This document shows positions 45,440 through 53,457 of a DNA stretch of 64,000 nucleotides, piece by piece. The stretch is from an uncultured Bacteroidales bacterium (lineage in GTDB: Bacteria > Bacteroidota > Bacteroidia > Bacteroidales > Paludibacteraceae): assembly GCA_900320865.1 (NCBI GenBank), contig ONTT01000004.1, positions 1 to 64,000 of the forward strand, given 5' to 3'. Each line of letters begins with the position of its first letter. Within the stretch, counting starts at the first letter, position 1. Below the pieces are notes generated by a model, which was not told the DNA's origin, searched no databases, and saw nothing but the letters and a program-made list of their open reading frames with translations. The translations under genes and the position numbers were made by a program.

Positions 45440-47461
45440 ATTATCAACTACGTTGATATCATATTACCTTTAGCTATCCGAGATTGCTATACGTACAGCA
45501 TCCCGGATAGTTTGTCTATTCCCCAACCCGGGACACGCGTTATCGTGCCCCTGATGAAGAAAGAAGTGCGCGGTGTGGTACTACGCACACATACAGAACC
45601 TGTTGAGGAGGCATTTGCTTCCAAAATACGGCCTATATCAGCCATCATAGATGCACCTAAAATCTCCCGAGAGCAGTTAGCACTATGGCAATGGATCAGT
45701 GAGTATTACATGTGTACTATTGGCGAAGTCATGTCTGCTGCTCTCCCCGGTAGTTTAGATAAACGTCTGGTAGATCCTCCGAAACGGCGAACAAGAAAGA
45801 TTGCTCCTTACACAGGTCCGATTGAACCTATGCATGCTTTATCTCCTGCCCAGCAAACTGCACTCGATGAAATCGAGGATTTGTGGCAGGCAGATAAAGA
45901 TATAGTGCTCCTGCATGGTGTCACATCGAGCGGGAAAACAGATATTTACATCCACCTCATTCAAGAGCAACTGAATACAGGAAAGAATGTAATGTATCTC
46001 GTTCCGGAAATCGCTCTTACTACTCAATTAACCAGCCGACTCCAATGCATCTTTGGTGACCAACTCATCGTATATCACAGTCGGCTCACTGATGCAGAAC
46101 GAGAAGAGCGATATAAACAAATCACCAATCAACATTCAATAATCAGCAATAATTACGTAGTTATCGGAGCCCGAAGTGCCGTGTTACTACCTCTGCAGAA
46201 CATTGGACTCATCATTGTCGATGAAGAGCATGATCCAAGCTATAAGCAAGTAGAACCAGCCCCCAGATATCATGCCCGCTCCACGGCGATCGTACTGGCT
46301 AGGATGCAGAAAGCCAAAGTACTTTTAGGTTCTGCAACTCCTTCCATTGAATCCTATTATTTAGCTCAAAAAGGAACATATGGTTTAGTGACCCTCTCTG
46401 AACGCTTTGGCGGAGTGGAACTGCCGGATATCACCCTCATTGATCTCAAGCAGCAATATGAGCGCAAAGAGATGTACGATCATTTCTCCGATCCTCTGGT
46501 AGAACGGATTCAAGAAACCTTGGAGGAACATAAACAGGTGATCCTTTTCCAGAATCGCCGCGGTTATGCTCCTCAAGTGCAATGCGTACAATGTGGTCAA
46601 ACTCCACGTTGCGTGCAATGCGATGTTACCACTACTTACCATAAGCGAGCTAACGAGCTACGTTGCCATTATTGCGGCTATCATACGCCATTGCCACCCG
46701 TTTGTCCCAATTGCGGAGGGGAATTGAAAACCATCGGTTTTGGTACGGAACGCATCGAAGATGAGATACAAACGCTCTTCCCGGATGCCCGTGTACTGCG
46801 TATGGACCTGGATACGACGCGCAATAAAACGGCATACCAAGATATCATCAATGCCTTTGCACGCCATGAATGCGATATATTGGTAGGAACACAAATGGTA
46901 ACCAAGGGACTTCATTTTGATGACGTGCGTCTTGTGGCTGTTTTGAATGCCGACCCCCTATTTAACCAACCGGATTTCCGAGCATACGAACGCGCATATC
47001 AGATGCTGGAACAAGTTGCCGGTAGAGCCGGACGAAAAGGAACAAAAGGAGAAGTATGGATTCAGACATTCTCTCCGGAAAACAGCGTGCTCCATTTTGT
47101 TCGAGCCCATGACTACAAAGCATTATATGATCAACAAATAGCCGAACGCAATCTATTCGCATATCCTCCATTTCACCGGCTCATTCGACTGCAACTACGC
47201 GACCATAACGGAGTGCGCGTACAGCACGCCGCTATCCAACTGCAAACGTATCTCACCCAGGTATTCGGAAAACGTATTTCTGCGGTTATAACTCCCCCTG
47301 TGGATCATATCCAGGCCTATACCATACGCGAACTGACCGTTCGCATTGAACAAGGAGCAAATATCGCGGAAGCCAAACGAAGAATCAAAGAAGCAATAAC
47401 TCACATTCTTTCTATACCATCTAATAAAAACGTAAAAATTATTACCGATGTCGATTGCTGA
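45440..47461 (+). CDS. priA: Primosomal protein N' (replication restart helicase PriA)
   Basis: A DNA helicase that restarts stalled forks. From TTG 45512 the protein is 649 aa. It has Walker A GVTSSGKT, DEEH, helicase motifs to QVAGRAGR, and a zinc-binding block with paired CxxC motifs (CVQCGQTPRC, CHYCGYH, CPNCGG). The conserved N-terminal strand of PriA (NYVDIILPLAIRDCYTYSIPD) is encoded in frame upstream, from about 45440. That stretch contains no ATG, GTG or TTG; the candidates are ATT 45440 and ATC 45443. Either a rare start codon is used, the start has mutated, or translation begins at TTG 45512 with a trimmed N-terminus. The gene begins shortly after tdk and overlaps the kinase downstream by 14 nt. 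Confidence 0.92.
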   Translation: MINYVDIILPLAIRDCYTYSIPDSLSIPQPGTRVIVPLMKKEVRGVVLRTHTEPVEEAFASKIRPISAIIDAPKISREQLALWQWISEYYMCTIGEVMSAALPGSLDKRLVDPPKRRTRKIAPYTGPIEPMHALSPAQQTALDEIEDLWQADKDIVLLHGVTSSGKTDIYIHLIQEQLNTGKNVMYLVPEIALTTQLTSRLQCIFGDQLIVYHSRLTDAEREERYKQITNQHSIISNNYVVIGARSAVLLPLQNIGLIIVDEEHDPSYKQVEPAPRYHARSTAIVLARMQKAKVLLGSATPSIESYYLAQKGTYGLVTLSERFGGVELPDITLIDLKQQYERKEMYDHFSDPLVERIQETLEEHKQVILFQNRRGYAPQVQCVQCGQTPRCVQCDVTTTYHKRANELRCHYCGYHTPLPPVCPNCGGELKTIGFGTERIEDEIQTLFPDARVLRMDLDTTRNKTAYQDIINAFARHECDILVGTQMVTKGLHFDDVRLVAVLNADPLFNQPDFRAYERAYQMLEQVAGRAGRKGTKGEVWIQTFSPENSVLHFVRAHDYKALYDQQIAERNLFAYPPFHRLIRLQLRDHNGVRVQHAAIQLQTYLTQVFGKRISAVITPPVDHIQAYTIRELTVRIEQGANIAEAKRRIKEAITHILSIPSNKNVKIITDVDC

Positions 47462-48398
47462 AGATAAACGCCGAATCGCGTACATTAATGAAATGATTGA
47501 GAGCGGACATGCTGCTCAGTTAGTCGCAGAAGGCGAGAAATACCATGCCGACCAGTTATCTTCCATTGCACAAACAATATGTGCAAACCCCAATGTACGC
47601 GTTGTGCTCATTAGCGGCCCTTCGTCCAGCGGAAAAACAAGTACAAGTCACCGACTTTGCTTGGAACTGCTCGCGCAAGGAAAGCAACCCGTAGCACTTT
47701 CACTAGATAACTGGTATGTGGATGGTAGCCTCACTCCGCTCGATGAAAACGGCAAGAAAGACTACGAGTCTGTCTACGCAATCGATTTAAATCAATTGGA
47801 GATAGACCTCAAAGCTCTTATTGCCGGCAAAGAGATAGCACTTCCCACATTCAATTTTGCAGAAGAAAAACGCGAATACCAGGGAGAAACGCTTTCTATA
47901 GAAGAGGATGCCATTCTCGTTATAGAAGGTATTCATGCCCTGAACCCTATATTAACCGAGCATATTGATCATAACTGCAAATTTAAGATATATGCCGCAC
48001 CAATGAGTCCTGTTTCATTAGATGGCCAAACGTGGATACCCACATGGGTTCATCGTCTTTTGCGTCGCATGAGTCGCGACCTACGCACACGTGGTAAATC
48101 CCCGCAACAAACGATTGCTTCTTGGTCTGCTGTTCGAGAAGGAGAAATAAAATGGATTGAACCTTTCCGCGAAGAAGCAGACGCTCTCTTCGACACATCC
48201 ATGACTTATGAACTGCCTGCAATCCGATATACCGTAGAAACGGCACTACAAACGGTTCCCGCCTCTTCGGAAGAATATCAAGTAGCTTATCAATTATTGT
48301 ATTATCTCAGTTTCTTTGAGGGACTTTCCGCTTCGTTTATTCCGCGCACCTCTATTCTACGTGAATTTATCGGCGGTAGCCAATTCAATGTAGGTTAA
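47448..48398 (+). CDS. Uridine kinase-like nucleoside kinase
   Basis: A 316-aa P-loop kinase of the phosphoribulokinase/uridine kinase family. Motifs are ISGPSSSGKTST, LSLDNWYVD, a Walker-B-like ILVIEGIHALNP, and the lid region RLLRRMSRDLRTRG. Bacteroidota homologues often carry an N-terminal TGS-containing extension of about 200 aa; it is absent here. The role is probably nucleoside salvage, consistent with tdk two genes upstream. It is the last gene of the operon from nfeD. Confidence 0.85.
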   Translation: MSIAEDKRRIAYINEMIESGHAAQLVAEGEKYHADQLSSIAQTICANPNVRVVLISGPSSSGKTSTSHRLCLELLAQGKQPVALSLDNWYVDGSLTPLDENGKKDYESVYAIDLNQLEIDLKALIAGKEIALPTFNFAEEKREYQGETLSIEEDAILVIEGIHALNPILTEHIDHNCKFKIYAAPMSPVSLDGQTWIPTWVHRLLRRMSRDLRTRGKSPQQTIASWSAVREGEIKWIEPFREEADALFDTSMTYELPAIRYTVETALQTVPASSEEYQVAYQLLYYLSFFEGLSASFIPRTSILREFIGGSQFNVG

Positions 48399-48448
48399 GT
48401 GATAAAAGATAATTTTTCGGGCGTTTTGTGGCAAAAATAATAGTTATA

Positions 48449-48480
48449 TTTGCATAAATGCAAAAAAAACACTAATTTTG
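48449..48480 (+). promoter_or_regulatory. comF-nadB operon promoter
   Basis: TTTG at 48449-48452 lies within a TTTGCATAAATGCAAA near-palindrome, and TAATTTTG is at 48473-48480, with 20-nt spacing. The ATG of comF lies only 10 nt after the -7 box. Confidence 0.88.
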
Positions 48481-48489
48481 CAGCCGATT

Positions 48490-49197
48490 ATGTTGAGAAG
48501 CCTCTTTTTCCCACGATGTTGTCCTATGTGCGGAGACTACGTAGGCGAGAAGACACCAGCAGGGCTACTATGCCCCAAATGCTTATCAGAACTACCTCGT
48601 ACGGAGCAGGCTCAGAAACGACATAATAGTACTGAAATGGCTCTCTCCGGCATGAAGAGAGATATCGCTAGAGCATTGAAAATAATGCACATGAAACAAG
48701 CTGCTGCCTTTTTGTTCTACGAGAAAGATCATCCGATCCGGCAAGTGATTCATGCCATGAAATATGCAGATCAACCATGGATTGGATACCAACTTGGGAA
48801 ACAGGCGGCCATTGAAATGCAATATGCGGATTTTTTCGATGAAATCGACCTGATTATTCCAATTCCTCTGCATCCGAAACGGCTACGGAGTAGAGGATAC
48901 AATCAATCAGAGTACATTGCGCGAGGGATTAGTGATGTCACAGGCATTCCTATCGATACTACCCATGTTACGCGCAAACGCAATACGCCCAAACAGGCTT
49001 TACAAGCCGGACAAGATCGGAAAAGCAACGTGGCAGACGCTTTTTCTGTGAATCATCCGGAGCAATTGTATCATTCGCGAATCTTAGTGGTGGACGATTT
49101 GTTAACAACCGGAGAAACGATGCGCGCCTGCTTACAAGCAATGAAAATATGTAGAGGAGCCGAGTTTAGCGTTCTGGCGCTATGCAAGGCACAATAA
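48490..49197 (+). CDS. comF: ComF family phosphoribosyltransferase-like protein
   Basis: A 235-aa protein with an N-terminal four-Cys zinc motif (CCPMCG and CPKC, within residues 9-32) and a C-terminal PRTase domain with RSRGYNQSEYIARG and the PRPP loop VVDDLLTTGETM. ComF proteins are linked to DNA uptake and fork rescue. ATG 48490 is chosen. The TTG at 48478 belongs to the -7 promoter box. This makes the mRNA nearly leaderless. Confidence 0.9.
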   Translation: MLRSLFFPRCCPMCGDYVGEKTPAGLLCPKCLSELPRTEQAQKRHNSTEMALSGMKRDIARALKIMHMKQAAAFLFYEKDHPIRQVIHAMKYADQPWIGYQLGKQAAIEMQYADFFDEIDLIIPIPLHPKRLRSRGYNQSEYIARGISDVTGIPIDTTHVTRKRNTPKQALQAGQDRKSNVADAFSVNHPEQLYHSRILVVDDLLTTGETMRACLQAMKICRGAEFSVLALCKAQ

Positions 49198-49204
49198 CAA
49201 TGAT

Positions 49205-50806
49205 ATGACTCGAAAGTACGATTTTTTAATTATCGGCGGAGGAGTAGCCGGTATGAGTTTTGCGCTCAAAGTAGCGCGCACACAAAAGTACAAGATTGCA
49301 TTATGCTGCAAGACGACCTTGGAGGAAGCAAATACGGCTAAAGCCCAAGGAGGTATCGCTTCGGTCACCAACCTGCTCGTAGATGATTTTGAGAAGCATA
49401 TTCATGATACAATGGTTGCCGGAGATTGGTTAAGTGACCCTGCAGCAGTAGAACAAGTCGTTCGCAATGCACCAAAAGGTATCGAAGAACTGGTTAACTG
49501 GGGGGTTAACTTCGATAAAAAAGAAGACGGCCTCTTCGACCTGCATCGTGAAGGTGGTCATTCGGAGTTCCGCATCCTGCATCACGCCGATGACACCGGC
49601 GCAGAGATACAGCGCGGACTGATGGCGGCGGTGCGCAGCAATCCATATATCGAGGTGCTGGAGAACCATTTTGCCGTGGAGATTATCACGCAGCACCACT
49701 TGGGTGTCCGCGTCACACACCGCACGCCGGATATCGAGTGCTACGGCGCGTATATCCTCAATCCCGAGACACAGAAGATAGACACGTATCTAAGTCGTAT
49801 CACGCTGATGGCTACCGGAGGTACCGGTGCGGTGTATGCCACGACGACGAACCCCGAGATAGCTACCGGTGACGGCATTGCGATGGTGCACCGCGCGAAG
49901 GGTGTCATCAAGGATATGGAGTTCGTGCAGTTCCATCCGACGAGCCTGTTCAATCCCCGCGAGACGCATCCGGCGTATCTTATCACAGAAGCCATGCGCG
50001 GCTACGGAGGTATATTGCGACTGCCGAACGGAGAAGAGTTCATGCAGAAATACGACCCGCGTCTGAGTCTTGCGCCTCGTGACATCGTAGCGCGTGCGAT
50101 AGATAACGAGATGAAGATTCATGCTATCGACCATGTATGTTTGGATGTGACGCATAAGGATGCCGAGGAGACCAAACATCATTTCCCGAATATCTACGCG
50201 AAATGTATGTCAATAGGCATTGACATCACCAAGCAATATATTCCGGTCGCACCATGTGCACATTACATGTGTGGTGGTATAAAAGTGGACTTGGATGGTC
50301 AATCTACTATCCATCGTTTATATGCGGTTGGCGAATGTTCATGTACAGGTCTTCACGGAGGAAATCGACTCGCATCCAATTCTCTCATTGAAGCCGTTGT
50401 ATATGCCGATGCAGCTGCAAAACACAGCCTCAGCGTCATAGACAAGTACGATTTCAACGAGAAAATTCCTGCCTGGAATGATGAAGGCACGTTAAGCAAT
50501 GAAGAGCGCGTGCTTATTGCGCAAGATGTAAAAGAAGTAGGACAAATAATGTCCACCTACGTAGGAATTGTTCGTTCTGACCTACGTCTACGACGCGCCT
50601 ATGAGCGTCTTGACCTGCTCTATGAAGAGACAGAAGACCTCTTCAAACGCGTCAAAGCGACAAAAGAGATATGTGAGTTGCGTAATATGATTAATGTCGG
50701 GTATCTCATTACTCGCCAAGCGATGGAACGTAAAGAAAGTCGAGGACTACATTACTCCATCGATTATCCTAAATTGCAATCGGAACACCCACAGGAAGTT
50801 TGGTAA
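49205..50806 (+). CDS. nadB: L-aspartate oxidase
   Basis: The FAD-dependent enzyme that oxidises aspartate to iminoaspartate, first step of de novo NAD synthesis. The 533-aa protein has an FAD-binding GGGVAGMS near residue 11, TAKAQGGIAS, HREGGHSEFRILH, and MEFVQFHPTSLF. The succinate dehydrogenase/fumarate reductase family segments CGGIKVD, GLHGGNRLASNSL and a helical C-terminal domain follow. Codon use between about 49,510 and 50,215 is visibly more GC-rich than on either side. nadA and nadC are not in the window. It starts 7 nt after comF. Confidence 0.95.
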   Translation: MTRKYDFLIIGGGVAGMSFALKVARTQKYKIALCCKTTLEEANTAKAQGGIASVTNLLVDDFEKHIHDTMVAGDWLSDPAAVEQVVRNAPKGIEELVNWGVNFDKKEDGLFDLHREGGHSEFRILHHADDTGAEIQRGLMAAVRSNPYIEVLENHFAVEIITQHHLGVRVTHRTPDIECYGAYILNPETQKIDTYLSRITLMATGGTGAVYATTTNPEIATGDGIAMVHRAKGVIKDMEFVQFHPTSLFNPRETHPAYLITEAMRGYGGILRLPNGEEFMQKYDPRLSLAPRDIVARAIDNEMKIHAIDHVCLDVTHKDAEETKHHFPNIYAKCMSIGIDITKQYIPVAPCAHYMCGGIKVDLDGQSTIHRLYAVGECSCTGLHGGNRLASNSLIEAVVYADAAAKHSLSVIDKYDFNEKIPAWNDEGTLSNEERVLIAQDVKEVGQIMSTYVGIVRSDLRLRRAYERLDLLYEETEDLFKRVKATKEICELRNMINVGYLITRQAMERKESRGLHYSIDYPKLQSEHPQEVW

Positions 50807-50811
50807 TAGCG

Positions 50812-51630
50812 ATGAAAGGTATTAGTTTATATAGCGTTGTACCCGTTCGTGCTGAATCACGAGAAAGCGCAGAGCAAAACACGCAAATGCTATTCGGCGA
50901 GACCTGTACCATTCTAGAGCAAAAACCTCGATGGAATCGCATTAAACTCGATAATGATGGACAAGAGGGCTGGATAGACGCCAAGATGCTTGCTCCAATG
51001 ACGGAAGAGGAATATACTTCATATAGCAAAGCCTACGTTTCTGCAGCTATGGTATCTTTTCCTATGGTATTCGCTGTTAGCGAAAATAACCAACAAACGA
51101 TACCCCTTACAGCCGGTACACGCCTAACGAACTATCAGGACGGTCGATTTGAAATCCTTGGTGTTCCGTTTCGTATAGACGCATCGATGGTGATTACGCA
51201 ACCCATCGAACTGAACGAACAAAATCTTTTACAAACAGTACGTTTCTTCCTGAATATCCCATATCTATGGGGCGGAAAAAACGCGATGGGAATGGACTGT
51301 TCCGGTTTTACGCAAATCATCATGAGCCTTTTCGGCAAGCGTTTATTGCGCAATGCGAGTGAACAAGCCACCCAGGGAACAGAACGCGCTAATATCACTC
51401 AAGTGAAAGCCGGGGACCTGGTCTTTTTCAACCATGAAGGATTGAACGATGGAGCCGCTAATCCCCCAAAAATAACGCACGTAGGAATCGCTATTGACTC
51501 CACGCGCGTCATTCATTGTTCCGGCCGTGTTAAGGTAGAAAAACTCGATTCCACCGGTATTTATAATATAGAGCAAGGTGGCTATTCACACCACCTTGCA
51601 TCTATCATCGATTCAGAATCTCTTCTTTAA
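50812..51630 (+). CDS. SH3 / NlpC-P60 family cysteine peptidase
   Basis: A 272-aa putative cell-wall amidopeptidase. An SH3-like domain (about 1-70: VRAESRESAEQNTQMLFGE, GWIDAKML) precedes a C40 peptidase domain with the catalytic Cys in GMDCSGFTQ, His in KITHVGIA, and a third polar residue in IHCSGRVK. No signal peptide is evident, as in other Bacteroidota members. ATG 50812 is chosen. A TTG 12 nt upstream overlaps nadB. The 3' end overlaps the end of the convergent OmpA3 gene by 26 nt. Confidence 0.87.
   Translation: MKGISLYSVVPVRAESRESAEQNTQMLFGETCTILEQKPRWNRIKLDNDGQEGWIDAKMLAPMTEEEYTSYSKAYVSAAMVSFPMVFAVSENNQQTIPLTAGTRLTNYQDGRFEILGVPFRIDASMVITQPIELNEQNLLQTVRFFLNIPYLWGGKNAMGMDCSGFTQIIMSLFGKRLLRNASEQATQGTERANITQVKAGDLVFFNHEGLNDGAANPPKITHVGIAIDSTRVIHCSGRVKVEKLDSTGIYNIEQGGYSHHLASIIDSESLL
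51573..51599. terminator. Hairpin at the convergent end of nlpC and OmpA3
   Basis: A perfect 9-bp stem (GCAAGGTGG/CCACCTTGC) with a 9-nt loop lies in the end of the peptidase gene and just past the OmpA3 stop. No T-run is present on either strand, so it may be a 3'-end stabiliser rather than a classical terminator. Confidence 0.4.
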
Positions 51631-53443
51631 GACGTTGCGCCTCTTGAGCGGCTTCTGTCTCATTCATTCCTTTCAATCTCTCCGAAAGGTTAGGTATTTC
51701 TATCTCTATACCTACCGGCAAGTTACTCGGGTCGGTTATCTGATCGCGGTTAGCCTCATAGATAAATACCCAGAAGTCCGGATTACCATAGTGACGACGA
51801 GCAATTTGTGCCAAACGTGAGCCGGGACGAACGATCTCTGTTGTACGATAGGTCGGTACAATCTCTACGCGACGATCTTTACTCAGTTGGTGATGGCCAT
51901 TATAACGATATGGTACATCATCTCCTAAGCTGGCGATAATCATCTGGTCATCACGAACGCCTAACTCTTCCAATTCCTTTGCGACAGCTTTCGCACGGCG
52001 TAAAGCGAGACGTTTGTTGTAGTCCGGTTTTCCTAATTTACATGCGTGACCGTTCACATGAATCTTCTGGTCCGGATGATTGCGGAGTATTTCTGCTATA
52101 CGAATCAGAATATCTTCGGGCTCAAGGATAGGTATAGCCTTATCCAAATCAAAGAAGATAACAGCCTTAGCCAACATATCATCCAATTGTTTAGCTACGG
52201 GGTCTTCACGAATAACCGGAGTCGGCTCAACATCACCAATATAAATCGTGTCGTGGATATAACAGAAGGTCTCACAAAGATCAATACCTGCCGAATCTGC
52301 CAACTCGAGGATGCGACGAATAACTTCTTCACGCGGATCAAGTACAATTTCTTCAGGAATCTCCTCTACTTCTTCCGTAGGCACATCTTCTACTACGACA
52401 ACAGTCGATGAGGAGGGTTGCTCTTGCTCTGCCTCTTTCTGTTGTTTACGGAGACGTTTCTGTTCTTTGTCATACTCACGCTGTGCCTTGGTGCGGTTAG
52501 CATTCACCTGCACGGTAAATTTCAAACCAGCAGCCCAGGGATGAAGGCTCTCCACTTCATTCGTACGCAATACGCCGTTGTATGTTGTGGTATACGGCAT
52601 CGGATACTTGCCGGCATCAGTCGTTAAGTCCGAGAAACCAAGCGCTTTCGTGCCGTGGGTATCCAATACGTCATTGACATAATAGGTTCCAAAAGCCGAA
52701 ATGGCTAACTCTACGCGCTGATGAACGCGAATCAACATACCCAATTCTAAACTGACTGCATAATTGAGCTTCTTGAAACTCGACATAGGCAACATACCGG
52801 ATGAAGGATTAACTATCACATCCTCTACCACTTTAGGTACGTCATTCATCGTTAAGTCGAAGTATTGGTAGTACACTTCGTTGTCAAACGAACCTCCGTT
52901 AGCTAACTTGTAATTATTATACATCGGGAAGCCCAGTTTCATGCCCAACGAAGCCGTCATACCCACCACACCGGGACGATAACGGAACTTCAATGCTACA
53001 GGCACCTCTAACATATAGAGATTCTGGTATTCATTAATAGCATGCGGAGTAGAAGTGATCGTGTACTGACACCATGGATCCGTACCATATTGATCATATG
53101 TTGTTTCTGTCCATGGCTTCGTAACCGCAGTACGATTGGCGTACGTCGAGAATTCAACACCCGTTCCAATACCCATCCAGGGAACGAAATAGTAGTTAAT
53201 ACCAACCATCGCATTGCCTGCCGGGAAACCAAGTTTATTGGTCGTATATGGAGAAGCGAATTTGGATCCCAATTGTGAGAAGCGATAACCGCCAACTCCG
53301 AGACCTCCTCCGAATTCAAAATTCCAACCATAAGCAATATTCGGTTCCTCTTGACTCGCTTGTTGAATCGAATCCGGATACTGCTTCGCCGAAAGGGAAA
53401 CGGCTACTAACAAGATACTTGCGATTAAAATAGTCTTTTTCAT
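51605..53443 (-). CDS. Outer-membrane barrel protein with OmpA and LysM domains (OmpA3)
   Basis: A 612-aa protein with signal peptide MKKTILIASILLVAVSLSA. A beta-barrel occupies about residues 35-320. A Lys/Glu/Gln-rich coiled coil (REYDKEQKRLRKQQKEAEQ) and an acidic linker follow. The OmpA domain (about 430-540) contains VNGHACKLGKPDYNKRLALRRAKAV and KDRRVEIVP. A LysM domain (about 542-590: VRPGSRLAQIARRHYG, FWVFIYEANRDQI, LPVGIEIEIP) and a helical tail end it. Two peptidoglycan-binding modules in one OMP are unusual. ATG 53443 is chosen for its AGGAGGA ribosome site and signal peptide. An in-frame ATG at 53461 overlaps the stop of cargo P6 (ATGA). It lies directly downstream of P6. Confidence 0.87.
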   Translation of the reverse strand: MKKTILIASILLVAVSLSAKQYPDSIQQASQEEPNIAYGWNFEFGGGLGVGGYRFSQLGSKFASPYTTNKLGFPAGNAMVGINYYFVPWMGIGTGVEFSTYANRTAVTKPWTETTYDQYGTDPWCQYTITSTPHAINEYQNLYMLEVPVALKFRYRPGVVGMTASLGMKLGFPMYNNYKLANGGSFDNEVYYQYFDLTMNDVPKVVEDVIVNPSSGMLPMSSFKKLNYAVSLELGMLIRVHQRVELAISAFGTYYVNDVLDTHGTKALGFSDLTTDAGKYPMPYTTTYNGVLRTNEVESLHPWAAGLKFTVQVNANRTKAQREYDKEQKRLRKQQKEAEQEQPSSSTVVVVEDVPTEEVEEIPEEIVLDPREEVIRRILELADSAGIDLCETFCYIHDTIYIGDVEPTPVIREDPVAKQLDDMLAKAVIFFDLDKAIPILEPEDILIRIAEILRNHPDQKIHVNGHACKLGKPDYNKRLALRRAKAVAKELEELGVRDDQMIIASLGDDVPYRYNGHHQLSKDRRVEIVPTYRTTEIVRPGSRLAQIARRHYGNPDFWVFIYEANRDQITDPSNLPVGIEIEIPNLSERLKGMNETEAAQEAQRLKEEILNR

Positions 53444-53457
53444 ATCCGTTCCTCCTA

